DNA of 64,000 nucleotides from Roseiarcus sp963823165 (GTDB taxonomy: Bacteria > Pseudomonadota > Alphaproteobacteria > Rhizobiales > Beijerinckiaceae), in contig CAWGKV010000006.1 of the NCBI GenBank assembly GCA_963823165.1, positions 15,718 to 79,717 on the forward strand, given 5' to 3'. The position numbers and the translations under genes were made by a program. This document shows, piece by piece, positions 8,619 through 15,631 of the stretch; positions within the stretch are counted from its first letter, which is position 1, and every line of letters begins with the position of its first letter. The notes below the pieces were generated by a model. It had not been told where the DNA came from. It made no database searches and saw nothing but the letters and a program-made list of their open reading frames with translations.

Positions 8619-8691
8619 AGGGCGCCCGCCAAAGTCGATCTGCAGCTGCCGGCCGGCCGCCGTCTCAAAGCGGATCGTGGCGCGCCTTAGA

Positions 8692-8709
8692 CTAGCTAAG
8701 CTTAGCTAG
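8692..8709. repeat. 18-bp perfect palindrome at the reactivase stop codon
   Basis: CTAGCTAAGCTTAGCTAG is self-complementary and contains the TAG stop (8706-8708) of the minus-strand ASKHA gene plus stops in other frames on both strands. It could form a short hairpin but no T-run follows. Confidence 0.7.
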
Positions 8710-10715
8710 ACCCGCCCCGGCGCGGCGCGTCTGCGGCGACGCGCGGCTGCGTTCACGGGCTCCTGCGGCGCCGGGAGGTCGATCTTGCGCGCGAGGTTCG
8801 GGAAGGCGTCCGTCTTGTTGGGGATCGCCATCGCCGCGACGAACAGGTTCTGGAAGTTCGGCTCGATCGCCGTCTCGATCTTCTCGATTTGCCGCACCAC
8901 GCGCTCGATCTCCGCCCGCGCGGCGAGGTTCAGGAGCGCGATGCGCGCCCCGGTTCCGGCGGCGTTGCCGGCGCTCGCGACCTTGGCGAGATCGCAGTCG
9001 GGGATGAGGCCGAGCGTCATCGCATAGACGGGATCGATCTGGGCGCCGAAGGCGCCGGCAAGGGTTATGCGCTCCGCCGCCTCGCCGCCTCGCCGCTCAA
9101 CGACCAGCTTCGCGCCTGCGTAGAGGGCGGCCTTGGCGAGCTGGATCGCACGCACGTCCGTCTGGTAGACGAGCAGCCTCGGCGGCCCATCGTTCAGCAC
9201 ATAGGCGAAGGTGCGGCCGACCAACTCGACGCGCGGATTGCGGGCGGCGAGCGTCCCGTCGATGACGCCGTCCTGCGAGATGATCCCGGAAAGGTACATC
9301 TCGGCGATAGCCTCGATGATCCCCGAGCCGCAAACTCCGGTGACGCCGATGTTTGCCGTCGCTTCGGCGAAACCCGGCTCCTCCGACCAGAGGTCGCAGC
9401 CGATCACCTTGAAGCGCGGCTCAAGGGTCACCCGATCGATGCGGATGCGCTCAATCGCCCCGGGCGCCGCGCGCTGACCGCAGGAAATCTGGGCGCCTTC
9501 GAAAGCCGGGCCGGTCGGCGAGGAGCAGGCGAGCAGACGCGCGCGGTTGCCGAATACGATTTCGGCGTTGGTGCCGACGTCGACGATCAGCCTCAGTTCG
9601 TCTCCGAGATAGGGCCCCTCGGCCAGCACGACCCCCGCCGTATCGGCGCCGACGTGCCCGGCGATGCAGGGCAACGCATAGACGAAAGCGCCCGGCGCGA
9701 CGTCGAGACCCAGTTCCCGGGCCGGCGCATCGTAGGCGCCGTCGATCGTCAGCGCGAAGGGCGCGCCGCCGATTTCGGTCGGATCGAGCCCGAGCGCCAG
9801 ATGATGCATGATCGGATTTCCGACCAGCGTCGCCTCGACAATCTCGCTGCGCGCCACTCCCGCCTGAGCCGCGGCTTCCCCGATCAGCGCGTTCATCGCT
9901 TCGCGGACCGCGCGGGTGAGCTCCGTGTCGCCGCCAGGGTTCATCATCACATAGGAGACGCGGCTCATCAGGTCTTCGCCGAAGCGGATCTGCGGATTCA
10001 TTGCGCCGACCGAGGCGACCACCGCGCCGGTCGCAAGGTCGCAGAGATAGGCGGCGATGGTGGTCGAGCCGACGTCGATGGCGACGCCGAAGGCGCGCTC
10101 GGCGAAGCCGGGGAAGATCGCGACGATGTCGCGGCCCTTGCGCACAGCGGCGGTCGCCTTCCATCCCCCCGAACGGAGATTCTTCTGCAGGTTCTTGAGC
10201 GTGGCGAGGTCCGCTTGCGCATCGACGACGCCCCATTGCCCGGCGAGCGCCTCCTGCAGGCGGCGGAAATCGCTCGACGGCTCCCGCAGGTTCGGCTCGC
10301 GGACCTCGACGTAATGCAGCCGCACGACCGGATCGATTTCGATCGGATGCTCCTCGGCGCGCTTGCGCACCACCTGCCGGTGGACCTGGCTCTCCGCGGG
10401 CACGTCGACGACGAGGTCGCCGCAGACTTTTGCCTGGCAGCCAAGACGGCGGCGGGCCGCGAGGGCTCCACGCTTATCGGCGTATCGCTGTTCAACCTCG
10501 TTCCAGGCGCTCGTGTGTTCGGCGCGCGAAGCGATCGCGTGCTTGGCGAACTGCCCCTGGGCGACTTCGATCTGGCAGCGCCCGCAGATGCCGCGCCCGC
10601 CGCAAACCGAATCGAGATCGACGCCGAGCGTGCGCGCCGCGGCGAGCAGGCTCGTTCCGGCCGCGAAGTCGCCCCGCTTGCCCGATGGCGTGAAGACGAC
10701 GCGATAGGCGCTCAA
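8706..10715 (-). CDS. Fe-S/ASKHA corrinoid-protein reductive activator (RACo-like)
   Basis: ATP-dependent activator that reduces inactive Co(II) corrinoid proteins back to Co(I). Numbering from the TTG at 10715, an N-terminal [2Fe-2S] ferredoxin domain has Cys38, Cys44, Cys47 (SVCGGRGICGRC) and Cys93; a linker follows; the ASKHA ATPase part begins near residue 210 (DVGSTT at 214-219) and contains DVGTNAEIV and GVCGSGIIEA. About 669 residues, normal for the family. The TTG is preferred because family members begin with AYRVVFTPSGKRG; an ATG at 10799 would add 28 residues translated from a G/C-rich palindromic repeat. Last gene of the minus-strand C1 operon, fitting its repair role. Confidence 0.88.
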   Translation of the reverse strand: MSAYRVVFTPSGKRGDFAAGTSLLAAARTLGVDLDSVCGGRGICGRCQIEVAQGQFAKHAIASRAEHTSAWNEVEQRYADKRGALAARRRLGCQAKVCGDLVVDVPAESQVHRQVVRKRAEEHPIEIDPVVRLHYVEVREPNLREPSSDFRRLQEALAGQWGVVDAQADLATLKNLQKNLRSGGWKATAAVRKGRDIVAIFPGFAERAFGVAIDVGSTTIAAYLCDLATGAVVASVGAMNPQIRFGEDLMSRVSYVMMNPGGDTELTRAVREAMNALIGEAAAQAGVARSEIVEATLVGNPIMHHLALGLDPTEIGGAPFALTIDGAYDAPARELGLDVAPGAFVYALPCIAGHVGADTAGVVLAEGPYLGDELRLIVDVGTNAEIVFGNRARLLACSSPTGPAFEGAQISCGQRAAPGAIERIRIDRVTLEPRFKVIGCDLWSEEPGFAEATANIGVTGVCGSGIIEAIAEMYLSGIISQDGVIDGTLAARNPRVELVGRTFAYVLNDGPPRLLVYQTDVRAIQLAKAALYAGAKLVVERRGGEAAERITLAGAFGAQIDPVYAMTLGLIPDCDLAKVASAGNAAGTGARIALLNLAARAEIERVVRQIEKIETAIEPNFQNLFVAAMAIPNKTDAFPNLARKIDLPAPQEPVNAAARRRRRAAPGRV

Positions 10716-10770
10716 AGCAAATTCTCTGATTCGGTTTCGGACGAGGCGCTCGGGACGCCCCAAGGGCCTC

Positions 10771-10791
10771 CCGCCCCCCTCGCGGGGGCGG
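10771..10791. repeat. REP-like palindrome
   Basis: CCGCCCCC and GGGGGCGG arms separated by five bases, just upstream of the reactivase start. Similar G/C palindromes recur between the other genes of this operon. Confidence 0.6.
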
Positions 10792-10876
10792 AACGGCATG
10801 GGGGGTCACGCCGCGCTTTTTGATTTGGTCTATTGAACAGAACAGCCGGAAAGTATGGCGCGACCTCCCTCCCTAA

Positions 10877-10899
10877 CCCTCCCCCGCAAGGGGGGAGGG
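10877..10899. repeat. REP-like palindrome
   Basis: CCCTCCCCC and GGGGGAGGG arms around GCAAG, preceded by ccctaa, in the 226-bp gap between the methyltransferase and reactivase genes. Confidence 0.65.
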
Positions 10900-10941
10900 A
10901 ACGCGCTCGGCGATCGATGAGCAATTGATCCGGAAATTTCA

Positions 10942-11844
10942 TCATGCCTTGCCTCGGCGCCGCCCCTCGCGTCGGCCGCCGGCCGGTTCGCCGCCCGCCG
11001 ACGGCTCGCGGTACTTGCGGATCCAGGCGCCGCAGTTCGGGTCGTGTCCCATCACGACGTCGGCCGCTAGGATCGCCTGGATATCCTCGGCGTGCAGCGG
11101 ATTCATAATCGCCGAGGTGAGGCCCGCGCCGATCATCATCGGCAGGAACGAGGCCGCCAGCCCGCGCCTGTTCGGCAGGCCGAAGGAGAAGTTGGAGGCG
11201 CCGCAACTGGTGTTGACCCCGAGCTCGCCGTGCAGGCGGCGCAGAAGATGCATCAGCCGGGCGCCGGCGTCGTTGATTGCGCCGACCGGCATCACCAGCG
11301 GATCGACGACGACGTCCTCGCGCCGGATCCCGTGATCCATGGCGCGCTCGACGATCTTCTTGGCGACCGCGTAACGCACGTCCGGATCCTCGGAAATGCC
11401 CGTCTCGTCGTTGGAGATGGCGATGACGGCCGCGCGGTATTTCTTCACCAGCGGCAGCACCCGCTCGAGCCGCTCGTCCTCGCCGGTGACCGAATTGACG
11501 AGCGGCTTGCCCTTGTAGACAGCGAGCCCGGCCTCGAGCGCCTCGACGATCGACGAGTCGATCGACAGCGGAACGTCGACCGTCTCCTGCACGATCTTGA
11601 CGCATTCGGCGAGGATGCGCGGCTCGTCGGCCAGCGGGATGCCGGCGTTGACGTCGAGCATCTGCGCGCCCGCCTCGACCTGGGCGATCGCCTCAGCGAC
11701 CACCCGGTTGTAATCGCCCGTCGCCATCTCAGCCGCGAGCTGCTTTCTGCCCGTCGGGTTGATCCGCTCGCCGATCATGACGAAGCGGCGCTCGAAGCCG
11801 ATGACGACTTCTTTGGAGGCGGAGGAGACGAGGGTGTCGGTCAT
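10942..11844 (-). CDS. Methyltetrahydrofolate:corrinoid methyltransferase
   Basis: 300-residue TIM-barrel protein of the DHPS/AcsE/MtrH superfamily. It moves a methyl group between the cobalt of the corrinoid protein and tetrahydrofolate. Visible family marks: FVMIGERINPTGR at about residues 22-34, QMLDVNAGIP, VPLSIDSS, KPLVNSVTGE and VVDPLVMPVG. The NTSCGASNFSFGLP segment near residue 215 is the folate/corrinoid-face loop. The start at 11844 (MTDTLV) gives the family N-terminus; an earlier in-frame ATG at 11940 lies in a palindromic repeat. The last 25 residues are Gly/Arg-rich. It would act directly on the corrinoid protein encoded at the head of this operon. Confidence 0.92.
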   Translation of the reverse strand: MTDTLVSSASKEVVIGFERRFVMIGERINPTGRKQLAAEMATGDYNRVVAEAIAQVEAGAQMLDVNAGIPLADEPRILAECVKIVQETVDVPLSIDSSIVEALEAGLAVYKGKPLVNSVTGEDERLERVLPLVKKYRAAVIAISNDETGISEDPDVRYAVAKKIVERAMDHGIRREDVVVDPLVMPVGAINDAGARLMHLLRRLHGELGVNTSCGASNFSFGLPNRRGLAASFLPMMIGAGLTSAIMNPLHAEDIQAILAADVVMGHDPNCGAWIRKYREPSAGGEPAGGRREGRRRGKA

Positions 11845-11885
11845 GGGGACAAAAGTCCATCGCGAGAGGAAAGCCGCGCCTCGTT

Positions 11886-11911
11886 CCTTCTCCCCGCTTG
11901 CGGGGAGAAGG
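11886..11911. repeat. REP-like palindrome, 12-bp arms
   Basis: CCTTCTCCCCGC and its exact complement GCGGGGAGAAGG, loop TT, between metF-like and methyltransferase genes. A stable RNA hairpin in the operon transcript. Confidence 0.75.
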
Positions 11912-11970
11912 TTAGGATGAGGGGCCGGGCGGCAAGCCACGGCGGCAAATCGCCTCGCCCCTCACCCCAG

Positions 11971-11997
11971 CCCTCACCCCGCAAGCGGGGCGAGGGG
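11971..11997. repeat. REP-like palindrome
   Basis: CCCTCACCCCGC and GCGGGGCGAGGG arms with one mismatch, 60 bases from the previous palindrome, so the intergenic space carries a facing pair of the same repeat class. Confidence 0.7.
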
Positions 11998-12014
11998 GCT
12001 ATTACGGCCTGAAC

Positions 12015-13055
12015 TCATCCCCCCTCCAAACTCTCGAACGGCTGCATGTTCGGGACGAACGATCGCCGCCAGGGGGCTCGGCCGCTCAGCACGCCGGATT
12101 CGGCGACGATTTCGGCGACCGTCCGACTCTGCCGGTAGGCCATGACATGGACGCCGGCCACCCCTGGCTCTTCGCGCAAAGCCTGGATCATCTCGACGCA
12201 GATCCGCTTGCCCTCGGCCTTCTGGTCGGCCGCGCCTTCGAGCCGCGCAAGGACGGCGTCCGGGATATGGACCCCCGCAACGCTGGCGCGCATCCAGCGG
12301 GCCGCCCTGGCCGAGGCGAGCGGACCGACGCCGGCCAAGATGAAGCAGCGTTTGTCGAGCCCCATATCGCGAGCGCGCGCCATGAAGGCGCGGAACATCG
12401 TGAGGTCGAAGCAATATTGCGTCTGCACGAATTGTGCGCCGGCGGTGATCTTCTTCGCGAGCCTCAGCACGCGGAAATCGATCGGCGGCGCGAAGGGGTT
12501 TTCGGCCGCGCCGAGAAAGACGCGCGGCGGCGCCGTCAGCCTGCGGCCAGACAGGAACCGGCTCTCGTCGCGCATCGCGCGGATGACGGTCAGCAGCGAG
12601 ATCGAATCGAGATCGAAGACGGGTTTGGCCTCGGGGTGGTCGCCGCATTGCACGCCATCGCCGGTGAGGCACAATACGTTGCCGACCCCGAGCGCCGCCG
12701 CGCCGAGCACCGCGCCCTGGATGGCGATGCGGTTCGAGTCGCGACAGGAGATCTGCAACACCGGCGAATAGCCGATGCGCGTGAGGATCGCGCAGACGGC
12801 GACGCTCGACATGTGGCAATGGGCGCCCGAGCCGTCGGTCGCGTTGATGCCGTCGACCCAGCCTTCGAAGGCTTCCGCCGCCGCCCGCACCTCGTCGGCG
12901 TCGGCCGAGTCGGGCGGGCTCAGTTCGGCGGTGACGGCGAATTCTCCCCGCCTCAGCACCCGTTCGAGCCGGCCGCGCGATGAATGGCCCGGGAGGTCGA
13001 TCAGCGGCGCGGACGGATCGGCCCCGAGGTCGTGCGCATGGGGCCCGGCGTTCAT
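12015..13055 (-). CDS. Methylenetetrahydrofolate reductase, MetF-like
   Basis: 346-residue FAD-dependent TIM-barrel reductase that interconverts 5-methyl- and 5,10-methylene-THF. Motifs: FAVTAELSPPDSAD at the N-terminus (the catalytic Glu region), HMSSVAVCAILTRIG, NVLCLTGDG at about 130-138, and AQFVQTQYCFD (folate-binding Q-T-Q). Here it probably runs in the oxidative direction, passing methyl groups taken from the corrinoid protein into the folate C1 pool. Its ATG overlaps the stop of the MetV gene (ATGA at 13052-13055), so the two are translationally coupled, as in MetVF complexes. The start at 13055 is preferred to an upstream frame without supporting family sequence. Confidence 0.9.
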   Translation of the reverse strand: MNAGPHAHDLGADPSAPLIDLPGHSSRGRLERVLRRGEFAVTAELSPPDSADADEVRAAAEAFEGWVDGINATDGSGAHCHMSSVAVCAILTRIGYSPVLQISCRDSNRIAIQGAVLGAAALGVGNVLCLTGDGVQCGDHPEAKPVFDLDSISLLTVIRAMRDESRFLSGRRLTAPPRVFLGAAENPFAPPIDFRVLRLAKKITAGAQFVQTQYCFDLTMFRAFMARARDMGLDKRCFILAGVGPLASARAARWMRASVAGVHIPDAVLARLEGAADQKAEGKRICVEMIQALREEPGVAGVHVMAYRQSRTVAEIVAESGVLSGRAPWRRSFVPNMQPFESLEGG

Positions 13056-13561
13056 GCCGGCGCCGATTCGCGCGCCAGGCGCAGCCAGGTCGACGACCCT
13101 TTTCGCGCATGATCGAGTGGCGGCAGGATCTCGGCGATCCTGGCGCCGCCGCGCATGGCGAGGCTGCCCTCGTAGGCTTTCAGCCACACGCAGGGCATCC
13201 TCGGATAGACTTCGCAATTGCCGTCAGCGCGGACGCCGCCGCAAGGCCCATTGCGCATCGCCTTGGGGCAGTTCATCGGGCAGGACATGCCGGTCTTGGA
13301 CAGGACGCAGTCGCCGCACATGCGGCAGTCGAAGAAGAAGCCCTTGACGGCCGCTTCGAACGCGGCGGCGGGCCGCTCGAGCCGATCGTAGCCGATGCGG
13401 GCGAAGATGGGCGCCGCGCGCCTGAGGGCCGCCTCGAAACGCGCGTAGACCCGCTCGATCAGCGCAGCATGGCGCACGCTCCACAGCCTCACGCGAGGAT
13501 TGCGTTGCGGCGGCGGCGGCTTGCCGCGCGGTTCGAAGGCGGAGGGGACGAGCCGCGTCAC
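13052..13561 (-). CDS. MetV-like Cys-rich methylene-THF reductase partner
   Basis: 169 residues matching the family annotated as methylenetetrahydrofolate reductase C-terminal domain (MetV). Eight cysteines lie between residues 79 and 124: Cys79, 82, 85, 94, 98, 107, 116 and 124, in CRMCGDC, SCPMNCPK, GPCGG and later segments, suited to binding an Fe-S cluster or zinc. In acetogens MetV pairs with MetF; the overlap with the downstream metF-like gene by four bases supports the same complex here. The electron partner is not encoded in the window. The first 30 residues are basic and variable. Overlaps the stop of the PF13769 gene by four bases as well. Confidence 0.85.
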   Translation of the reverse strand: MTRLVPSAFEPRGKPPPPQRNPRVRLWSVRHAALIERVYARFEAALRRAAPIFARIGYDRLERPAAAFEAAVKGFFFDCRMCGDCVLSKTGMSCPMNCPKAMRNGPCGGVRADGNCEVYPRMPCVWLKAYEGSLAMRGGARIAEILPPLDHARKGSSTWLRLARESAPA

Positions 13562-13863
13562 GGCGGCGCTTCACGCCCGTCGTGCCTGGCGAGGACCGCG
13601 AGTCGGTGAGTGTCGTACTCCGCCTCGAGCCGGGCCGCAGCCGTTTCGGCCTCGCTCTCGAGATCGTCGCTGCAGGCGACGGGCTGGCTGCGCCGCCAGT
13701 TGGCGAGATAGTCGTCTGCCCCTTTCGTCTTGGCGTGCATCGCCGCGAGGTCGATCGCGCGGAGGAAGCGCTTGGACAGCTCGCGCTTGGCGGCTTGGCG
13801 TCCCGATTTGACGATGACCTGGCTCGGGATGTCGCGCCAGTAGACGGTGATCAGGCTGGCCAT
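13558..13863 (-). CDS. PF13769 'virulence factor' domain protein
   Basis: 101-residue small protein beginning MASLITVYWRDIPSQVIV, the typical start of the PF13769 family, with later segments ALRRAIDLAA-like and GADDYLANWRR. Despite its database name no virulence role is established; members regularly occur beside MetF/MetV, DUF1638 and corrinoid genes in alphaproteobacteria, so a role in C1 transfer is inferred. It overlaps the next gene by four bases and the preceding DUF1638 gene by 13 bases, so translation of the three is coupled. No catalytic residue can be pointed to. Confidence 0.8.
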   Translation of the reverse strand: MASLITVYWRDIPSQVIVKSGRQAAKRELSKRFLRAIDLAAMHAKTKGADDYLANWRRSQPVACSDDLESEAETAAARLEAEYDTHRLAVLARHDGREAPP

Positions 13864-14678
13864 GGCTGCGTCCTTTCGGTCGAGTCGCCCTGCGTCTGTT
13901 CGTGCAGGAACCGTTCTAGGCCGCCGAGTCCGGTGAAGCGCCGCTCATAAGGGAGGCCGAGCTTCGCCGCGGCCGCCTCGGCCTTAGCCGTCGTCTCCGG
14001 ATCGTCGACCTGCGCGAGATGGACGACGCGACGGTAGGCGTGGAAGTAGTCGTCACGCAATTGAGGGAAGCGGTCGAGGCCGAGCCCCTTGAAGACGAGC
14101 GTGTCGAAATGACGGGCGAGGAAGTCGGTCAGGTAGAACGTGCCGGGTTCCTCCTCGGCGAGCGCGGCGAACGTCTCCTCGCCCGCGTAGAAGGCGTAGC
14201 AATGCGCGCCCGCGATCCGCTTGACGCCTTCCTCGCCCAGGACCCGATCGAGCCCGCCGCCGGTGCCGCAATCGCCGTAGAGGCACAGGATCTCGTCGTA
14301 AGCAGCGCGATTGGCGCGGATCTTCGCCCTCATCGCCTCGGGAATCCGCTCCGGCCGGTTGTGCAGGCTCGCGGGGAGGCAGGTCAGGTCGACCCAGTCG
14401 AGCCTGAGGGCCAGCACCTCGCGCGCCAGCGCGCCGCAGGCGATGACCAGGACCTTACGGGGGCCATTTTTGCGGCGGGGATAGCTTGCTTCGACATCGA
14501 GCTTGTCATCCCCGCGAACGCGGGGATCCAGATCGCGGGCCGCCGTCGCTTGTCGCGACGAAGCAGCACCGACGTCAAGCGTCCGAGGCGGCTCTGTGGA
14601 CCCCCGCTCGCGCGGGCGTGACAATTTCCGGCTTACGGGCGCGAGAGCCATGGGATTGCGAGCCTCCGGGCGTCTCAA
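13851..14678 (-). CDS. DUF1638 protein with repeat-derived N-terminus
   Basis: The conserved DUF1638 part starts at about residue 74 (KVLVIACGALAREV) and includes LTCLPASLHNRPERIP and LYGDCGTGGGLD, with conserved Cys and Gly residues. Function is unknown; the family sits in corrinoid methyl-transfer operons. The first 70 residues are abnormal: they are translated from a 120-bp inverted-repeat element (14504-14623), giving the string DLDPRVRGDDK typical of such repeats. The only in-frame ATGs are at 14678 and 14651, before the repeat; an ATG just ahead of the domain (AAAATGGCC near 14466) is out of frame. The gene start was therefore probably disrupted, and whether the protein is made is uncertain. 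Confidence 0.78.
   Translation of the reverse strand: MRRPEARNPMALAPVSRKLSRPRERGSTEPPRTLDVGAASSRQATAARDLDPRVRGDDKLDVEASYPRRKNGPRKVLVIACGALAREVLALRLDWVDLTCLPASLHNRPERIPEAMRAKIRANRAAYDEILCLYGDCGTGGGLDRVLGEEGVKRIAGAHCYAFYAGEETFAALAEEEPGTFYLTDFLARHFDTLVFKGLGLDRFPQLRDDYFHAYRRVVHLAQVDDPETTAKAEAAAAKLGLPYERRFTGLGGLERFLHEQTQGDSTERTQPWPA
14504..14623. repeat. 120-bp inverted-repeat element inside DUF1638 start
   Basis: Bounded by TGTCATCCCCGC on the left and GCGGGCGTGACA on the right, with an internal hairpin ATCCCCGCG-AA-CGCGGGGAT at 14508-14527. This is the widespread non-autonomous bacterial repeat that reads as VIPANAGIQ or DPRVRGDD in translation. No transposase is associated. Confidence 0.75.
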
Positions 14679-14681
14679 CCG

Positions 14682-15389
14682 TTACGCCTGCGCGACCGCC
14701 TGCGCTGTCCCCTGCCGGCGGGCAAGCAGTGTTTTGGCGGTCTCGACCGCGACCGCCGCGTCGCGGCAATAGGCGTCGGCGCCGATCGCTTCGGCGAAGG
14801 CTTCGTTGAGCGGCGCTCCCCCGACCAGCACAATATGGTCGTTGCGGATGCCTTTTTCCTTCAGCGTGTCGATGACGACCTTCATGTAGGGCATGGTCGT
14901 CGTCAAGAGCGCCGACATGCCGAGGATTTCCGGCTGATGCCGCTCGATCGCCTCGAGATATTTGTCGACGCTGTTGTTGATGCCGATGTCGAACACCTCA
15001 AAGCCGGCGCCCTCCATCATCATGGAGACGAGGTTCTTGCCAATGTCGTGGATGTCGCCCTTGACGGTGCCGATAACCATCGTGCCCATCTTCGGCGCTC
15101 CCGTCGCCGCGAGCAGCGGCCTCAGGATCGCCATGCCGGCCTTCATCGCATTGGCCGACATGAGCACTTCCGGGACGAACAGGATGCCGTCGCGGAAGTC
15201 GATCCCGACGATCCGCATCCCCTCGACCAGCGCCTTGGTCAACACGTCGTAGGGCGACCATCCGCGCTCGAGAAGGATCTGCACGCCCTCCTCGATCTCC
15301 TCCTTGAGGCCGTCGTAGAGGTCGTCGTGCATCTGCTCGACGAGTTCGTCGTCGGAGAGGGTTCGAAGGTCGAGTTCGTCGTCCGCCAT
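14682..15389 (-). CDS. Corrinoid (cobalamin-binding) methyl carrier protein
   Basis: 235 residues, MtbC/MttC type. An N-terminal helical cap (residues 1-90, FVPEVLMSANAMKAGM) is followed by the B12-binding Rossmann domain with GDIHDIGKN at 111-119, where His114 is the lower cobalt ligand, and later GMSALLTTTMP and VLVGGAP. It accepts a methyl group from a substrate-specific methyltransferase and hands it to tetrahydrofolate. The ATG at 15389 has TGGGAA upstream; a TTG two codons earlier is less likely. First gene of the minus-strand operon ending at 8706. No MttB/MtbB-type partner lies beside it, which is unusual. Confidence 0.93.
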   Translation of the reverse strand: MADDELDLRTLSDDELVEQMHDDLYDGLKEEIEEGVQILLERGWSPYDVLTKALVEGMRIVGIDFRDGILFVPEVLMSANAMKAGMAILRPLLAATGAPKMGTMVIGTVKGDIHDIGKNLVSMMMEGAGFEVFDIGINNSVDKYLEAIERHQPEILGMSALLTTTMPYMKVVIDTLKEKGIRNDHIVLVGGAPLNEAFAEAIGADAYCRDAAVAVETAKTLLARRQGTAQAVAQA

Positions 15390-15631
15390 CGGCAATTCCC
15401 ATCACATTCGCGCGAACACTATGGGGATGGAAGTTCCCCTGAGAAGCATAATAAAACAGCGCCGGCCCAAGTTTTTGCAATTCGTTCAATTCTGTGGTCC
15501 GCGGGGATACCTCACGGGATCCGCAGGGCTGTGCCGAGACCGTCGACACGAATGTCGTCTGAGTTCCATCGCGGCGTCCTCCCAAAAGCCGGCGAACGCG
15601 GCGGAGGACGGGACGAAAGGCGAGCGTCCGC

